NCBI GenBank assembly: GCA_014706295.1
Contig: JACSVZ010000001.1
Location: 82,210,237-82,274,236 of the forward strand
Length of the DNA stretch: 64,000 nt
Source of the DNA: Lycocorax pyrrhopterus obiensis
Taxonomy: Eukaryota > Chordata > Aves > Passeriformes > Paradisaeidae
Reading direction: 5' to 3'
Shown: positions 1 through 11,455 of the stretch, piece after piece
Layout: every line of letters starts with the position of its first letter
Position numbering within the stretch: the stretch's first letter is position 1
The notes under the pieces: generated by a model
Databases searched by the model: none
The model's input: only the letters and a program-made list of their open reading frames with translations
What the model was told of the DNA's origin: nothing
Program-made: the position numbers and the translations under genes

Positions 1-637
1 CTATTCTATTTCCCTTAAAGAATGAGAAATTGAACCCTTTTTAGTGTTTTGGGAACCTTTACTGAGTATATATGGATTTCATTACTCTGATTGTGCTATA
101 GTGAGATAGCTGATGTTACCCGCCTTCCCCTAACACTCAATGGCATTCTAGTATTATTATGGGAAGCCATAATCCTGGCAGTGTGGAAATGTTTGATGAG
201 ACATCAGGGTCCAGTAATGCATTTTTCAGCTATCACTCTTGCTCTCTTTCTGTCTTTGTTTCTCCTGTTTTATTTTCAGCATCTAAAGAAAGGGGAATGA
301 GGCTTTAAGAATACTGTGTATGACACACTTTGCTTAGAAGAGCTTACAGAGAGATATAAAGTCTCTAAACTGAGAGATGCTGCTATCCTGCCCCAGGCTG
401 CCCTGCAGAAATGAGGGAATGGGATAGCACGAGGACTGCTTTCATCCCAAACTGCAGCTGTGCAGCAGTGCTGTCTCAAAATGAGCTCACCAGCCGCCAA
501 GACACGATCTGTTTTCAGGCAAGCTTGAAAACAATTGAATAATCAAAACTAATCACTATGGTTACTGTTTGGTTACCAGAGTGCTCTGCACACACCTGCC
601 TCTGTCCCCTTCTATGGGACAGGGTACCATGCTCCAC
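1..637. other. Single-copy DNA, no gene seen
   Basis: Short open frames here (for example 91-300 plus and 276-500 minus) overlap on opposite strands and resemble no known protein. The plus frame is hydrophobic, as expected from T-rich sequence. I recognise no repeat before the LTR that starts at 638. Confidence 0.5.
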
Positions 638-1096
638 TGATGCCTTTTCCTGGTTTTAAAATCAAGAGTCAAACATGGTTAGAAGGGAAAAAGGGATTTT
701 AACTTGGTATTTATTTTAAGGACCCTTAGGTGCACCACGTCCAGGTCGAATGCACCTCCATGCACACTGCAATGCACACCCCCAAAAGATCTAGTATAAC
801 ATTATAGGTCTTACTAATTAGCATCTCTATAATAAATTCCCCAATGAGAGGCTTGAGTGAGCCCCCCTCCCCAAGGAACCTTCCCCTGGATGGTTCTATC
901 TCAGTTTACAAAATGTGTTCTGGAGAGGACCTTGGGGTCTGGGGCACACTGATACCTAACCACAAAGCTTCTAAAATGTTGAGTCTCCTAGCTTGACAAC
1001 GAGTCCAAGAATGTAGGCAAAAAGCACTAAGAATACAGAAGTTATAAAAAGTTATAAAAGGGGTATAAAAGAAAAGGCAAAATCATCATGGCATCA
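638..1096 (-). mobile_element. Diverged solo LTR of an endogenous retrovirus
   Basis: The 459-bp block begins TGATGCC and ends GGCATCA, a 7-bp terminal inverted repeat with the TG...CA ends of retroviral LTRs. Its layout matches the better preserved LTR at 45277-45714. A minus-strand AATAAA (710-715) lies about 70 bp from the left end. About 90 bp further right is a minus-strand TATAAT box (801-806), followed by an octamer-like ATGCTAAT. Both copies share the signature GGTATTTATT near the poly(A) signal and an A-rich, TATAAAA-bearing right end. The flanks are CCAC (634-637) and CCAT (1097-1100), a possible 4-bp target duplication with one change. No gag, pol or env lies beside it, so it is a solo LTR. 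Calling it the same family as the other LTR is my inference from layout and ends. Confidence 0.68.
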
Positions 1097-1879
1097 CCAT
1101 CACCGTGGGGTAATAGTGACTGTGATGTAACTTCCCCATATCTGAAGGTAGAAAACAACCCATGATAAAAGCTGTAGGTAAACTGAAGGCCTGATTAGAG
1201 ACTTCCTAAGCTGCAATACATGATGAGACCATTGGGTGTTTAATAGCTACTGATGGATCTGCTCTTTGAATTAGATTAATTGCCTCATGCTGTGTAGTGG
1301 TATCTTGTGGGTATCTTCAGTCTGCTGCAGTGAAGTTGGTTATTTCCTGGCCTCATCTTTACATGCTACCTTCTCAATGAGAGGACAGGAAACTCTTTGT
1401 CTTCACTTTCTAGGTTGGAAGAAATCCCAGAACTGGCAACAATGAATAACAGGGAGTGAGAGACTTAGGAAACTGCGGCTGTATCCATACCAGGTCTAGT
1501 GCTCCTCACATAAAATTGCATTTTAAACACTCCTTACTTCTGAATGCTTTGAGGAAAGCTGAACTTAAGCTCAGTAGCATAAGATTGCAGATAAGTTTTG
1601 AGTTTCAAGATAATTGTCTATGAAATACTGTTTTACAGGACAGTGCTGCATTACTAATGGGCAATAAGATATTCTAGGATGGTTATGAGACCAAATCCAT
1701 TCATATTCCCTAAATGTCATGTTTCCCTCTGACTGAAAGGGATTTTCTCAAATCAAAATAGCTTCCAGTCTAAACAAAATCTGGGGTGGGGGAGCTGGGG
1801 GAAGCCACATGTGAACAAGAATTGAACACAAAAGGAATAATTAAACACACACAGCCTCAGTCACCAAGGTGAGTAGCTC
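1097..1879. other. Single-copy DNA, no gene seen
   Basis: This is ordinary AT-rich sequence. I see no long frame, recognisable repeat or plausible exon between the LTR and the GC-rich block. Confidence 0.45.
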
Positions 1880-2190
1880 TGGTGCCAGCACAAGTGTTCT
1901 AGAGTGCTCTAGAATGGTGCACAGGGGTTCCTGAACCAGGGGCACCTCACAGGGAGCCAAGGTCTGCCAGGAGCCTGTAGCTCACATGGCAGTGACCGAT
2001 GGGACCTGGGCAGGGCCAGAATCGATGGCGGCCAAGGCTCCTGCTCCTATAAAACAAGCTCCTGGGGAGCAGTGGCAACCTGGAGCACTGCCAACAGGGC
2101 AGGCAAACAGGCCATGGCAGGTCCTGCAGGAAGGGCACTGAAGCCCTCACAGCTCCATCAGGGAGCTATGGCATCCACTCGGCAGAAATC
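1880..2190. other. GC-rich block directly upstream of a CR1 tail
   Basis: The block is clearly richer in G and C than its surroundings and contains scattered CpG (near 1999 and 2022-2028) plus a TATAAAAC string at about 2047. A 67-codon minus-strand frame (1947-2150) has no known relatives. Its right edge runs straight into a short CR1 3' end at 2191, although the sequence before the junction is not CR1. It could be unrelated single-copy DNA that received a very short CR1 insertion, or the body of a CR1-mobilised non-autonomous element. I cannot decide between these. Confidence 0.35.
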
Positions 2191-2247
2191 GTTGCACTTG
2201 ATGATCTTAGGGGTTTTTTCACTCTAAAAGATGCTAAGATTCTGTAA
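2191..2247 (+). repeat. CR1 LINE, extreme 3' end only
   Basis: The sequence starts GTTGCACTTGATGATCTTAG and continues with a T-rich run and a final ATTCTGTAA. This is the characteristic end of sense CR1 elements, which close with 'ggacttgatgatcttagagg...' and short ATTCTATG-like units. About 57 bp are recognisable. CR1 copies are commonly truncated at the 5' end, so a fragment this short is possible. It is followed by a 23-bp tandem duplication. Confidence 0.6.
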
Positions 2248-2282
2248 TTTACTCCTTTCAGATTCTGTAATTTACTCCTTTC
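2237..2282 (+). repeat. 23-bp direct tandem duplication at CR1 end
   Basis: Two exact adjacent copies, 2237-2259 and 2260-2282, start AGATTCTGTAATTTACTC. The unit takes in the CR1 terminal ATTCTG motif plus about 13 bp of flanking DNA. It replaces the usual 7-8 bp terminal microsatellite of CR1 and probably arose by slippage or as a target-site duplication. Confidence 0.85.
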
Positions 2283-3367
2283 ACATTCTTAAAAAAAAAA
2301 TTTTGATTAGTTTCACATTTTGTATGCTCAATTCACTTAGTATTTCTTTTTTTTCTAAAGGTAACTTCTTGAAGAAATAGGAGTTATTGTTATATGCTTT
2401 CAATTTGCAGTAATCACTGAGCTTACTGAGCCCCAACAATAGAATTCGTAAATCAGCCTGTATCTTACACAGTGGTGAACTTCGATGTGGGAGGAAAAAT
2501 GACACCTGGTTATTTATATTTAACAAATTTTCTGCTTTTTCGCCAATCTACTTAGAATTTTAAAATGCTGGTCCACAGAGACATCATGTGGAAGACGGCA
2601 GATGAAGGAGAGGAAAGGAAAAGTAGTTTGGTTGTTTGAATGACACAGGAGAATCAAATCCTGGCCAAGGTTTAGAATCAAGGTTATAACTGAATTTATT
2701 ATAATTACCTAAACTTCTTTTCTTTTGGTTTTTGTTTACTGGAGTTTTTTTTAACCTCTTTCCTTCCATATATTTAAGCACTTCTTTGGTGTGTGGAGAC
2801 TGACTTTTGATTCAAAGATCAGTGGCAAAGGTTCTAGGCAAATCAAACAACTTTTTTTTTCTTTTTTTTTTTAATTTTAATTTAATTTCATGGACACCCA
2901 TGAGTAATTTTCTATTTACCTAACCAGCTCATGTTTCTGGCTGCTAATTAGTGAATTTAGTAAAACACTTAATGCTCCTTTCTGAAAGATAAATTATATT
3001 TCAGAGTCAGGGAAAGTAAAAGTATTAGAGCAGTGGAATGAGACCTGCTATTTTTAAAATTTGAGACTTGAATCCACTTGAAGATACCTCAAGACCAATT
3101 CTTGCATATTCTACTGCGATATCATTCTAGGCAACCGGTGGGTTATATTTACGTATATGTGTGGACATCTTAATTTTCTTGACAGAAAATGATTTGACTT
3201 CCACTATTTATTAGCCCATTTTGAAGATAGTAATTTCTGTGTGAGCACAGTTAACATCACTGCTTTTGAAAACTCCGCTGTGAGTATTAGTTTTGTTATT
3301 TCAGGGAATATAAATTTTAAATACGAGTTCCTTAGATTCTCTGATCTTGGTTAAGTTTGGACATCCA
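2283..3367. other. AT-rich single-copy DNA
   Basis: Contains several T-runs (about 2850-2875) and AT-rich stretches. Minus-strand frames at 2281-2526 and 2584-2781 are lysine- and serine-rich translations of A/T tracts with no family resemblance. No gene is supported. Confidence 0.45.
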
Positions 3368-3809
3368 AGGAATGGCAACAAAGCTGGTGAAGGGAAGAAC
3401 AAGTCACATGGGGAGTGGCTGAGGGAGCTGAAGTTGTTTAGTCTCGAGAAACGGGAGCTCAGGGGTGACCTTATCACTCTCTACAGCTGCCTGAAAGGAG
3501 GGTGTAGCCAGGTGGGGTTTGGCCTCTTCTCCCATGTAACAAGTAGCAGTACAAAAGTAAATTGTCAAAAGTTGCTCCAGGGGACGTTCAAGTTGGAAAA
3601 ATTTCTTCACTGAAAGAGTGGTTAAACATTGGAATGGTCTATGTGGGGAAGCGGTTTAGTGGCCATCCCTGGAGGTATTTAAAAGATGTGTAGATGTGGC
3701 ACTTAAGGACATTGCTTCAGTGGTGGACTTTGTTGTGCTGGGTTAATGGCTGGACTCAGTGACCTTGGAGGTTTTTTTTCAAATACCCTAAAATATTTTA
3801 TGATTCTAC
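3368..3809 (+). repeat. CR1 LINE 3' end (sense)
   Basis: A 5'-truncated CR1 of about 440 bp. The stretch from 3415 reads TGGCTGAGGGAGCTGAAGTT, followed by the familiar 'ctcaggggtgacc', 'gcctgaaaggagg', 'atttcttcactgaaagagtgg' and 'ccatccctggaggtatttaaaa' segments, closing with 'ggactcagtgacc' and a final TGATTCTA. This covers the last codons of ORF2 and the 3' untranslated region. Frames in it at 3347-3613 (plus) and 3404-3610 (minus) are by-products of the element and not genes. Its divergence looks moderate. Confidence 0.9.
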
Positions 3810-6800
3810 AATACACATCTGGATATCTTTTAATTCAAATGAGAAATTTAAACTACGTAAACTCAATTTTCTTTGCTTTTCTGCATGCTGTGTCTGCCTC
3901 CTGAAGGACAGAGTACATCATTTCAAGATCCACGTAGTATCAGTCCATCACTTAAAATTGTTTTCATCACATTTGCTGATTGCAAAAGACTGACTTGCTT
4001 AATAGAATGAGATTTAATGATCTTACCTCAATTTGACATAGACAAATCTGTGGACAACATTTCTGCATCTATATTTTTCATGAAATCATAAAGAAATGTG
4101 GAGGTTTCTTAGCCATCTGTTAAAATTTCTTTAATTTAAATTGTACAAGCTGTTCTGCATTAAAATCATAAAGGATAGGAAAAAGTAATGAAGACATCCA
4201 GAAGCTCTGTTAAAATACGCACACTAAATTTTGCCTGGTGCTAATGGTCACAACTTTGCTATTATGTATGCAAATAGCATTCAATCAATGCATAATGAGG
4301 TATTTTTGTGATCAGTTACTTCTTTGTCATAGTTCATTGTTTTGATCTATTGCACAGTGCCATGCACAATGAATTAAACTTCACTGTAAGAAAAGCCAGT
4401 GTAGGCCAAATTACAATGTTGCCCTCTCTCCACAGACACATTTTTCAGCTAATAAAACACAGTCACATTAAAGGAAGGAAATTATGGAACAAAAATGATG
4501 GAAGAAATTTCCTCTTCCTTCCTACTTATCACAGATTTTTCTTCAATAGATCAAATTGATTAGAGGCTAAGATATATTGCTTTTGCATTGGCATCAAAAC
4601 AGTTGGAAGGTTTACCTTCAGAGCCTGCCAGAGCCCATTTTTATATTCTCCATAATCTCTCCTTCATTGGGCCATAAATAAAAAAGTTCATTAATTACAA
4701 GCTCTCGGGTTAGAAACTCCCAACTTTCTCCCATATGATGCTTAACATGTTTGGGATGAATGTTTGAAGCATCTGCACAGGTGCTTCATTGCTGAGTTTC
4801 AAGTTCTTCCTAACTTTTTTCTTTGTTGTGTAACCTACAAACAGGACAAGAATTGGTCCTCAGGTACCCCAAGCCTTACCATTTACGACAGTTGTCTTGT
4901 TGTAACTTCCTTCTCCTGAGTACCTTCTCTTATCTCTGTTTCTTATCTGGTCCAGTCTTTTTTTCCCCCAACTTTTGGAAAGGGATTTCAAGTTTGTACA
5001 GCACTTGAAAAAATATTTTACAGCTATGACTATTCGAATGAGATTCATCTAAACAAGCACGTATTCCTGCTATGGAGACATCTGCATCCAATTCAGTCAC
5101 TTGGGCTACACCTGCACTTACTACAGATAATCTACTTTGGGGTTTATAAGCCAAGAATATATGTTTCGTAATCAATTGAAGTTGCAATAAACTAAGGTAT
5201 TAAGTAGTGCAGACATTCACTTGAAACGAACTATGAGTTTCAGGGTCAATAAGTGCAGTTTCCACTATCACAGGAGGTGACTCTTATCCTTGGCTTTCTT
5301 ATCCTAGATTTCTATAGGTGTTACTACCCTTCAGTATCCATCAGATTTAGCTCTGTGACTGAGTTCTAATGACTGCCTAAGATGCCTTGTTTCATAATGT
5401 ACAGGCTGAGTCAGAACACCTAAAGTTAGATGTGGCCCTGGATTTACTCTGCAACATCTTCTTTCTGTATTCCACCTACTTAGTCTAAGTAGAAACAATA
5501 TTTTAGCAAAGCCTTGGTTTCAAGCTGTTGTCCAACATGGTAACATTTTACAGTTATCTTAAAAATTCTCTGTGCCAGACTATTTTCTTTTTTAAAGCTA
5601 CATTTTTCATATAATTAAAGTAAAAGAATAAAATTACCTGAACCTCTAAGCTTTTCCTGTATAAGACAGGACTTCTCACCTAAGGGTCTGAGATCCTCAG
5701 TGGGATTGAGTGTAAGACCCATTAAGAAAGTTCAGACAAATTTACTGTCCGGAGAAACCATTTCTGACAATCACTAGTAGGTGAAGCAAGAGAATCCACC
5801 TCTCCTAACTTCAGAGACCAAAATGATTTATGATTCTGGGTGCTTTCATGTCTTTCTGAATTCATCAAGAGATTGTCTATCCAGGAAATAGGAAATTCCC
5901 TAGGATAGCTGGATCTTTGTGGCTGATGAGACCTCTAAAAATGCATAACATCTTCCACTGAGTAGGAGATGAGGTCCTAAATTAGGCAATTCTGTTCAGC
6001 ACCTGAACTGAGGCAGCATAAATCTGGTCAAGGATGCAAGCATCATAAATACTTTAAAATTATTTAATCTTTAATTCAGCAAATTCAGGCCTGACATATG
6101 GAGTTGCAAGGGGAGTCTTATTTCCCTTTAGAAAGTACACTTATTTCTGGAATGTTAAGTACCATATTTTTCAGAAGGCTCCCCCTTCATTATTGCTCCC
6201 TGATTACGTTAATTTATAATTATAATAATGCAATTTTCCTATTAACAGCTCTTTTGATAATAACATCCGTACCAGATGCTGCTTTATCTTCTTCCTCCTT
6301 CGTGGAGCTTTCCACAAAGGTGCTCTAGCACCTTCTATAGATTGCAGATACATTCTTCTGTAGCCTGAATATTAAGTAGGAAACCTTTAAAAACTGTTCT
6401 TCTCACTAGAATTAACATCAATTCCACAAACAATTCTTTCCAGTTCAGTCAAACTGATACTTCTCAAACACATTAAGTTTTCCTTTTAAGGCTCTTTTAC
6501 AAGATTCTCTCCTTGTTATTCAGTATCACAGTAAGGCTGATGCTCTTCACAGACAAAATGACCTGTCAGGGTGTCTTTCTCCTGTGAGGTCTATTTTCTC
6601 CCGGAATGCTGTTCTTTCAATTTTGTCTAAACCAAACCTAGGCTGCATTAATAATTTCTGCCTCAAAATGAAACAAGTGAGATCTTCCAGAAGCACTTCT
6701 CAAAACAGAAACAACTTAATCCTTGGGTTTTTTTTTCCTTTTCTCATCATTCCCACTGGGACAGAGGGGAAGAGCCTGTTTACAAGGTATCCAAATATAG

Positions 6801-6861
6801 ACTATAGGCTGATTTTCAGTGTGTATATTTTACCATGATGAAGAAAGTAGCAGCATCTACC
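3810..6861. other. Single-copy AT-rich DNA, no gene seen
   Basis: About 3 kb of unremarkable sequence. Frames at 4308-4559, 4823-5008, 4930-5187, 6098-6328 and 6584-6838 are short, partly overlap opposite-strand frames and have no recognisable domains. Homeobox-like TAATTA strings occur (for example near 4690 and 6214), but I see no clear regulatory module. Confidence 0.45.
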
Positions 6862-6965
6862 ATTCAGAAAGCCAGGAGTCTTTATTTTACATCCTGACTT
6901 GCCAGTAACTTTTAAGTGATTTGTTTCATCTTCAAATACACGTGCTTCATCACTTTTCCCATTGT
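6862..6965 (+). repeat. MIR-like SINE remnant (sense)
   Basis: The stretch has the order of the MIR core: a 'gccaggagtc' segment, then 'cctgacttgccagtaac', then 'agtgatttgtttcatctt' and 'cttcatcacttttcccatt'. These parallel the MIR pattern 'ggagtcctgg...ctgccacttac...agttacttaacctc...cctcagtttccccat'. Identity is low and gapped, as expected for a repeat older than birds. Confidence 0.45.
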
Positions 6966-8449
6966 CATGTTATTTTCCTGGGCTTCCTAGCTGCCAGTGT
7001 AATACAAATAAAGTTATGTGACCAGACTGTAAGTGCCTTCATTTCAATACAGGTCATTCAGAAATGATGTACTTTATTCCAAATGCAATTGTGGGGACGT
7101 AAATTCCTCATGCAATCAAACATTCAAGAGACGGCTTCATCCTCTGGAGGAATTTGAAGCTGTTGTTTTGTTTCTCATTAGCAGAAGACAGATTACATTT
7201 ATTTTAGAAGCTGAATTTCTGCCATTGCATTACTCTACATCTCTCCCTGGATCTGGCTCCAGAAATCTCAGTATGGTCCAAGTACCTGCTGTTGTGTTTA
7301 TAGATACTAACAGAATTTGGAGTATACGCAGTGATAAACACCGGGTGAAAATTAAACCAAATCACATATCCTTAGGGATTCTTCATTATGAAATGTAATA
7401 TCTTTCTAGCTAAATTAACCAGATAAAGCACACTCCTTCAGCTCAATTTTATTTCAGAGAGGAATTGTGAAAAGATTGGTTTGCTACCATGTGGATATCA
7501 AACCAGCTTCGAATTGTAATGAACACAATGTAAAGCAGCCTAGCTGAGAAAAGTCACTGGACTGCAGAGCTGGGGCTTTAGATGAACAGCACACGATTTT
7601 GGAAAGTTAGCAGTCTTCCCTCCTTGCTGGAATCAGGTTAGAAAGTTGTTACTGCAACTTGCACTGCCAGCTACTGGCATGTTGCACCCTGGAAAGAATG
7701 TTTTCCCATTTCATAGAGCCTGCCGTGAGAATTCTGTGTTCCTTTAGTACTATAAAGCAATGCTCTGTTGCTCTTGGTCATGGCGAAGTGATTTCTAGGA
7801 GAAAAGGAAGGAAAATCTGTAATTACATATGTCCACTGTGTAATTTCACAGTACTTTTCCGTACCAAAGTATAACAGCTAGAGACCAAGTGATAAATCAC
7901 AGTGGAATCATATGTTAAGAAATGTGTGGTGCCATTGAAACCCTAGAAACATGATGTCAGCTCATTTTGCCTGATTTTTTTTTTTTTAAATCTCTCAATG
8001 GGGATTTTCATGGAGGCAGAACAGTCAGGACATCCAAATTAAGTGTTCATTTGAGTCTTTCATTTTGAAATTACTCCCTTGGCTTGCCTTTGTTTTATTA
8101 TTTGAGGTTATCATGTATTGCAGCAAAAGGTAATTTTCAGAGTCCCTGTCAAAACAAAAAACCCTTCAGTTCTGTTGACACGAAATATTTCAAAACAGAA
8201 GGAAAAGAGTCCTGTTTTTTGTTTGTTTGGGTTTTTTTTCCCCCTTGGAGAACTTTCAACTGTGCTCCAGTTCGGAAGAAAGCCAAGCATCAAAATCCTA
8301 AAATTCTTTGGAAAGTCCAATAGTCATTGTCTGAAATTGCTCTGCTGCTACTTAGGACTACATTCCCTCAGCCAGCACAGGCTCAGCATTTAGAAATTGT
8401 GGGTCTAAGACATCTGGCATTAGCTACACCATTGATTTCCTTGGTGAGA
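6966..8449. other. Single-copy DNA with unsupported frames
   Basis: Includes a 121-codon plus-strand frame (7033-7398), one of the longer open frames in the window. It has no domain I recognise and no clean splice context. The AT-rich base composition matches the flanks. A short T-run lies at 7976-7988. I treat the region as non-coding. Confidence 0.4.
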
Positions 8450-8556
8450 GAGACTAGTCATTTGCTCTCTATTTCACTGTCCTTATCTACAGAAAGGGAA
8501 CAAATGATACTGACCTTTTTTTGTTAAGTGTTTTGAAAAGTGTTGAGGAGAAGGGC
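8450..8556 (+). repeat. MIR-like SINE remnant (sense)
   Basis: The order of motifs fits the middle and 3' part of MIR-type SINEs: 'agtcatttgctctctatttcactgtcc' for the splice-like CT-rich core, 'ttatctacagaaaggga' for 'catctgtaaaatggga', 'atgatactgacct' for 'ataatacttacct', and 'tgttaagtgttttgaaaa' for 'tgtaaagtgctttgaga'. This is the best of the MIR-like matches in the window. Confidence 0.6.
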
Positions 8557-9128
8557 ACGATACTCGTCTGCTCTCAGCCTCTCCAGAGATTTTGCAGCAC
8601 AAATGGAATGCATTCAAAGGGCCTCAGTCAGGAGCAAGGTTTGCCAAACCAGAGCAAGCTGTCTGGAAAACAGAAACTGAAGGGAATAATAAGAGCACTT
8701 CAAAAAATAAGTAGATGATCCTAAGTAGAAAAGACTTCAAGATGTCCACAGAAATTTTAAAAGTTTCAGAGAAAGTGTTCGAAGGCCTCCTAGGAAATCT
8801 ACTTACATTTAGAAAGGTGAATATCATAAGAATAGAGAAACAGAAAAGCCAAGTATCTGAAAGACCTATACCAGGATAAGACTGTTACAGCCTGGAACTC
8901 TTTCTCTGGCGTTCAGGGTGAAAAGCTTTGACCCAAACAACAACCGGTCCTTTTTGCTGAATAGGAAGCTGCTAGTCTCTTCTAACTCTGCATTTCATAC
9001 TGGCTGTGCTAGCTGAGGGACTGTACATCAATCCTCTTACAAGGACCATCAAATTGTCCTGCATGCTAAAGGTTTCTCCTTGCCCAGGTGAGAATACTAA
9101 CAAGCATCTGAAAATTCCTAATGATAAA

Positions 9129-9165
9129 AGCAATAGCAATAATAGCAATAGCAGCGGCAGTAGTA
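9129..9165. repeat. Imperfect AGC/AAT trinucleotide repeat
   Basis: Alternating AGCAAT and AGCAGC-type units ('gcaatagcaataatagcaat') form a short, interrupted trinucleotide microsatellite of about 37 bp. The leucine-rich minus frame over it (8972-9235) is produced by this repeat. Confidence 0.75.
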
Positions 9166-9341
9166 AGGCCTTGAACCCAGTGAGAGGCAAATTAAACATT
9201 AAGAATGAAGTATTATTTTCATGACATAAAAACAAAAAAAGAGTTCTCCACAGCTGATATAATCCCTACACCTCTGTCTAACTATAGATATGCATGAAAT
9301 ACCTCCTTCTGTCGAAAAAAATAACTACCCGGGCACCCTTA

Positions 9342-9364
9342 AGCAATAAAGAGGGTTTATTGCT
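9342..9364. other. Perfect hairpin with AATAAA on both strands
   Basis: AGCAATAAA (9342-9350) and TTTATTGCT (9356-9364) are exact reverse complements around a 5-nt GAGGG loop, so both strands carry a canonical poly(A) signal at the same spot. It may be a remnant of an LTR or another transcript end, but I could not find matching LTR ends nearby. Confidence 0.6.
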
Positions 9365-11277
9365 GGTTCTTGTAATATGGGCACTAGGAAGGTCCCACCA
9401 AAATTGTTAGAAAACATGCTAAAACCAAATCAGAACTCACTTCCTCACGCCACCAATGACAGAATTAAATGTGAAACTCATTGCCACAGGATGCTATGGA
9501 AATAAGAGGTAATAAAGAGGCTTTAAAAAGTACAGGGATCTTCCAGCAGGGACTAGTAAATAGGATGGTCCAGAAGTAGCCTTCCACTCAGAGAGGCAGC
9601 AAATCTCCAAAAAATTTCATTCTCCATTTTAAAGTAATTTCTTAACAACCCTTTACAGTCTGATCCATAATAGGCTATTTGCATGTTGAATCTGATCCAG
9701 TACCTGAGCTGTCGCTCAAACTTAAAGTGAATATAAGTTTGGGCTATTTTTTTGTTTTAGACCTCATGAAGCAGTATGATCAACAACAAAAGAGAAAAGC
9801 AGACTGAAAAAGGCCCAGGAGCTGCTCACGGTAGACACTGGCACAGTATGTTATGTTGTGCAGTACCTATGAATAGCTTCGTATTTTTAGAGTCACAGTA
9901 AGGTGCAGTAAAGTGCAGTGCCACCTCTGAAATTTAATGAACCCAGCATTCCAGGAAATGAAAGTAAAAAGGTAGAACTTAAAAATGTATCTTGAAAGAC
10001 AGCTCAGGCAATGAATCTTTTCTATTAGGGAAATCACCTTTCTTAGTTCTTAGGTTCACTTGAGATATATCCACAATATCATGCTACGTAACATATTGTC
10101 TTAAAGAGTGACATATCCTCATGTAGCTACTGGGAGTTGATATTTAATCTTTGGGGGAAAAAAGAGTAACTCTGAGGGAGCACAATTGGTTTTGCCTGTA
10201 GGTTAAGGGAACAAGGCAGAGTTCTTCAAGTGCGTGACCTCTGGATGAGGAAGGTTATGGATCTTTTTTTTTTTTGGGCAGGGGGAGGGATTTGTACTAC
10301 TTTATGGTGCTCCTGCTTGGCAGAAACTCTGCTTAAATTTCACAGCTGCTCTCTGGCCTTCCTTTTGTCTCTTCCTTGCACATCTTTCTTACCCCACCTG
10401 TGGACCTTGGCAGAGGTTGGGCAAGAGTAATGTCCCTTCATTTAAAGTCAGGGCTCATGAACCTAGCTTACTCAAGTCGTCACATCAACTGCAAGCTGAC
10501 CCAGGTGCTGATGTCACCCAGTACCCAGCCACCAGCTCCTGTACACATGGCTGTACTCTGCATTTAAATAGGTTTCCTTGCTTCACTATTCTCTTCGAGC
10601 AAATTGGCAGTGTTTGCATGCAACTACAGGCATATGGATGACAATCTGGTCCCAGTTCTGAAGAATATCTGGGTTTGAATATTTGAACCCCATGGAGGTC
10701 TACAAAGAACAGGGCAGAGTTTTTGGTTCGTTGGGTTGGTTTTCTGCCTGCTCCTTTAGGAAGAGGTGCCTTAGCCTTCATCAGGCAGAGGGAATTTCAC
10801 AACAATATATGTCCGGATTTAGCACGCTGTAGGGTAGGCATTAGTCCTTCTGTTAGTCAGACTCACTCCCTCAAATGACATAGTTTGCTCATTTTCATTC
10901 TCACCCCCACTCACCTTCAGTCCTGAGTGAGACAAGACCAGTAATAAAATAAACCAGCTCTAATAAGCAAGATTCATGGTCAGATTGTTACCTGCAAAAC
11001 TGCAAACGTTACAATCAATAGAATGTAACCGCAATCTTCAAGTAAATTTAACAGTTGAATATTTTTCCACTTGCTTAGTTTTTATTAGATTTTATTACCT
11101 TTGAATTCCTAAGTTTTTGTTATGAATCCATTATGCAATTGCAGAGGTATTCTGTTTTCAGGCTTCCACAGGTCTGAACATTTGTCTTAGCACTGGACTC
11201 AATTACATCAGCTGGGCTTGTCACTTATTTTTAAGGCATATGAGGTACTGAATCATGTGAACAGCATAAACTGTCTT

Positions 11278-11455
11278 ATGGTGGGGTTTTTTGGTTTGGT
11301 TTGGTTTGGTTTTTGTGGGGTTTTTTGATTTTGTTTTGGTTTTCGGGTTGTGTTTTTTGTTTCTTCATTTTTTGTTGTTGTTTTGTTTTGGGATTTTTTT
11401 GATGGTTTAGTTTTCTTGGTTTTGGTTGGCTTTTTTGTTTTTTTTTTTTTTTTTT
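11278..11455. repeat. T/G-rich low-complexity tract
   Basis: About 180 bp are almost entirely T and G on the plus strand, with repeated GGTTT/GGTTTT units and a run of about 19 T near the right end (11438-11456). The lysine/glutamine/proline-rich minus frame at 11276-11527 is a translation of this tract and not a protein. The strand asymmetry is marked. Confidence 0.9.

Larger units (their letters stand above)
8557..11277. other. Single-copy DNA, no gene seen
   Basis: No supported gene. Minor features are a decayed AGC/AAT trinucleotide tract (9129-9165) and a perfect hairpin carrying AATAAA on both strands (9342-9364). Overlapping plus frames at 10230-10641 lie opposite a minus frame at 10485-10781 and show no domains. 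Confidence 0.45.

Noticed and set aside
7033..7398. 121-codon plus-strand open frame
   Set aside because: It shows no known domain, no clean splice context and no compositional change. A frame this long is expected by chance in 64 kb of six-frame translation.
9300..9640. Possible LTR around the AATAAA hairpin
   Set aside because: No TG...CA ends, inverted termini or target duplication could be found.
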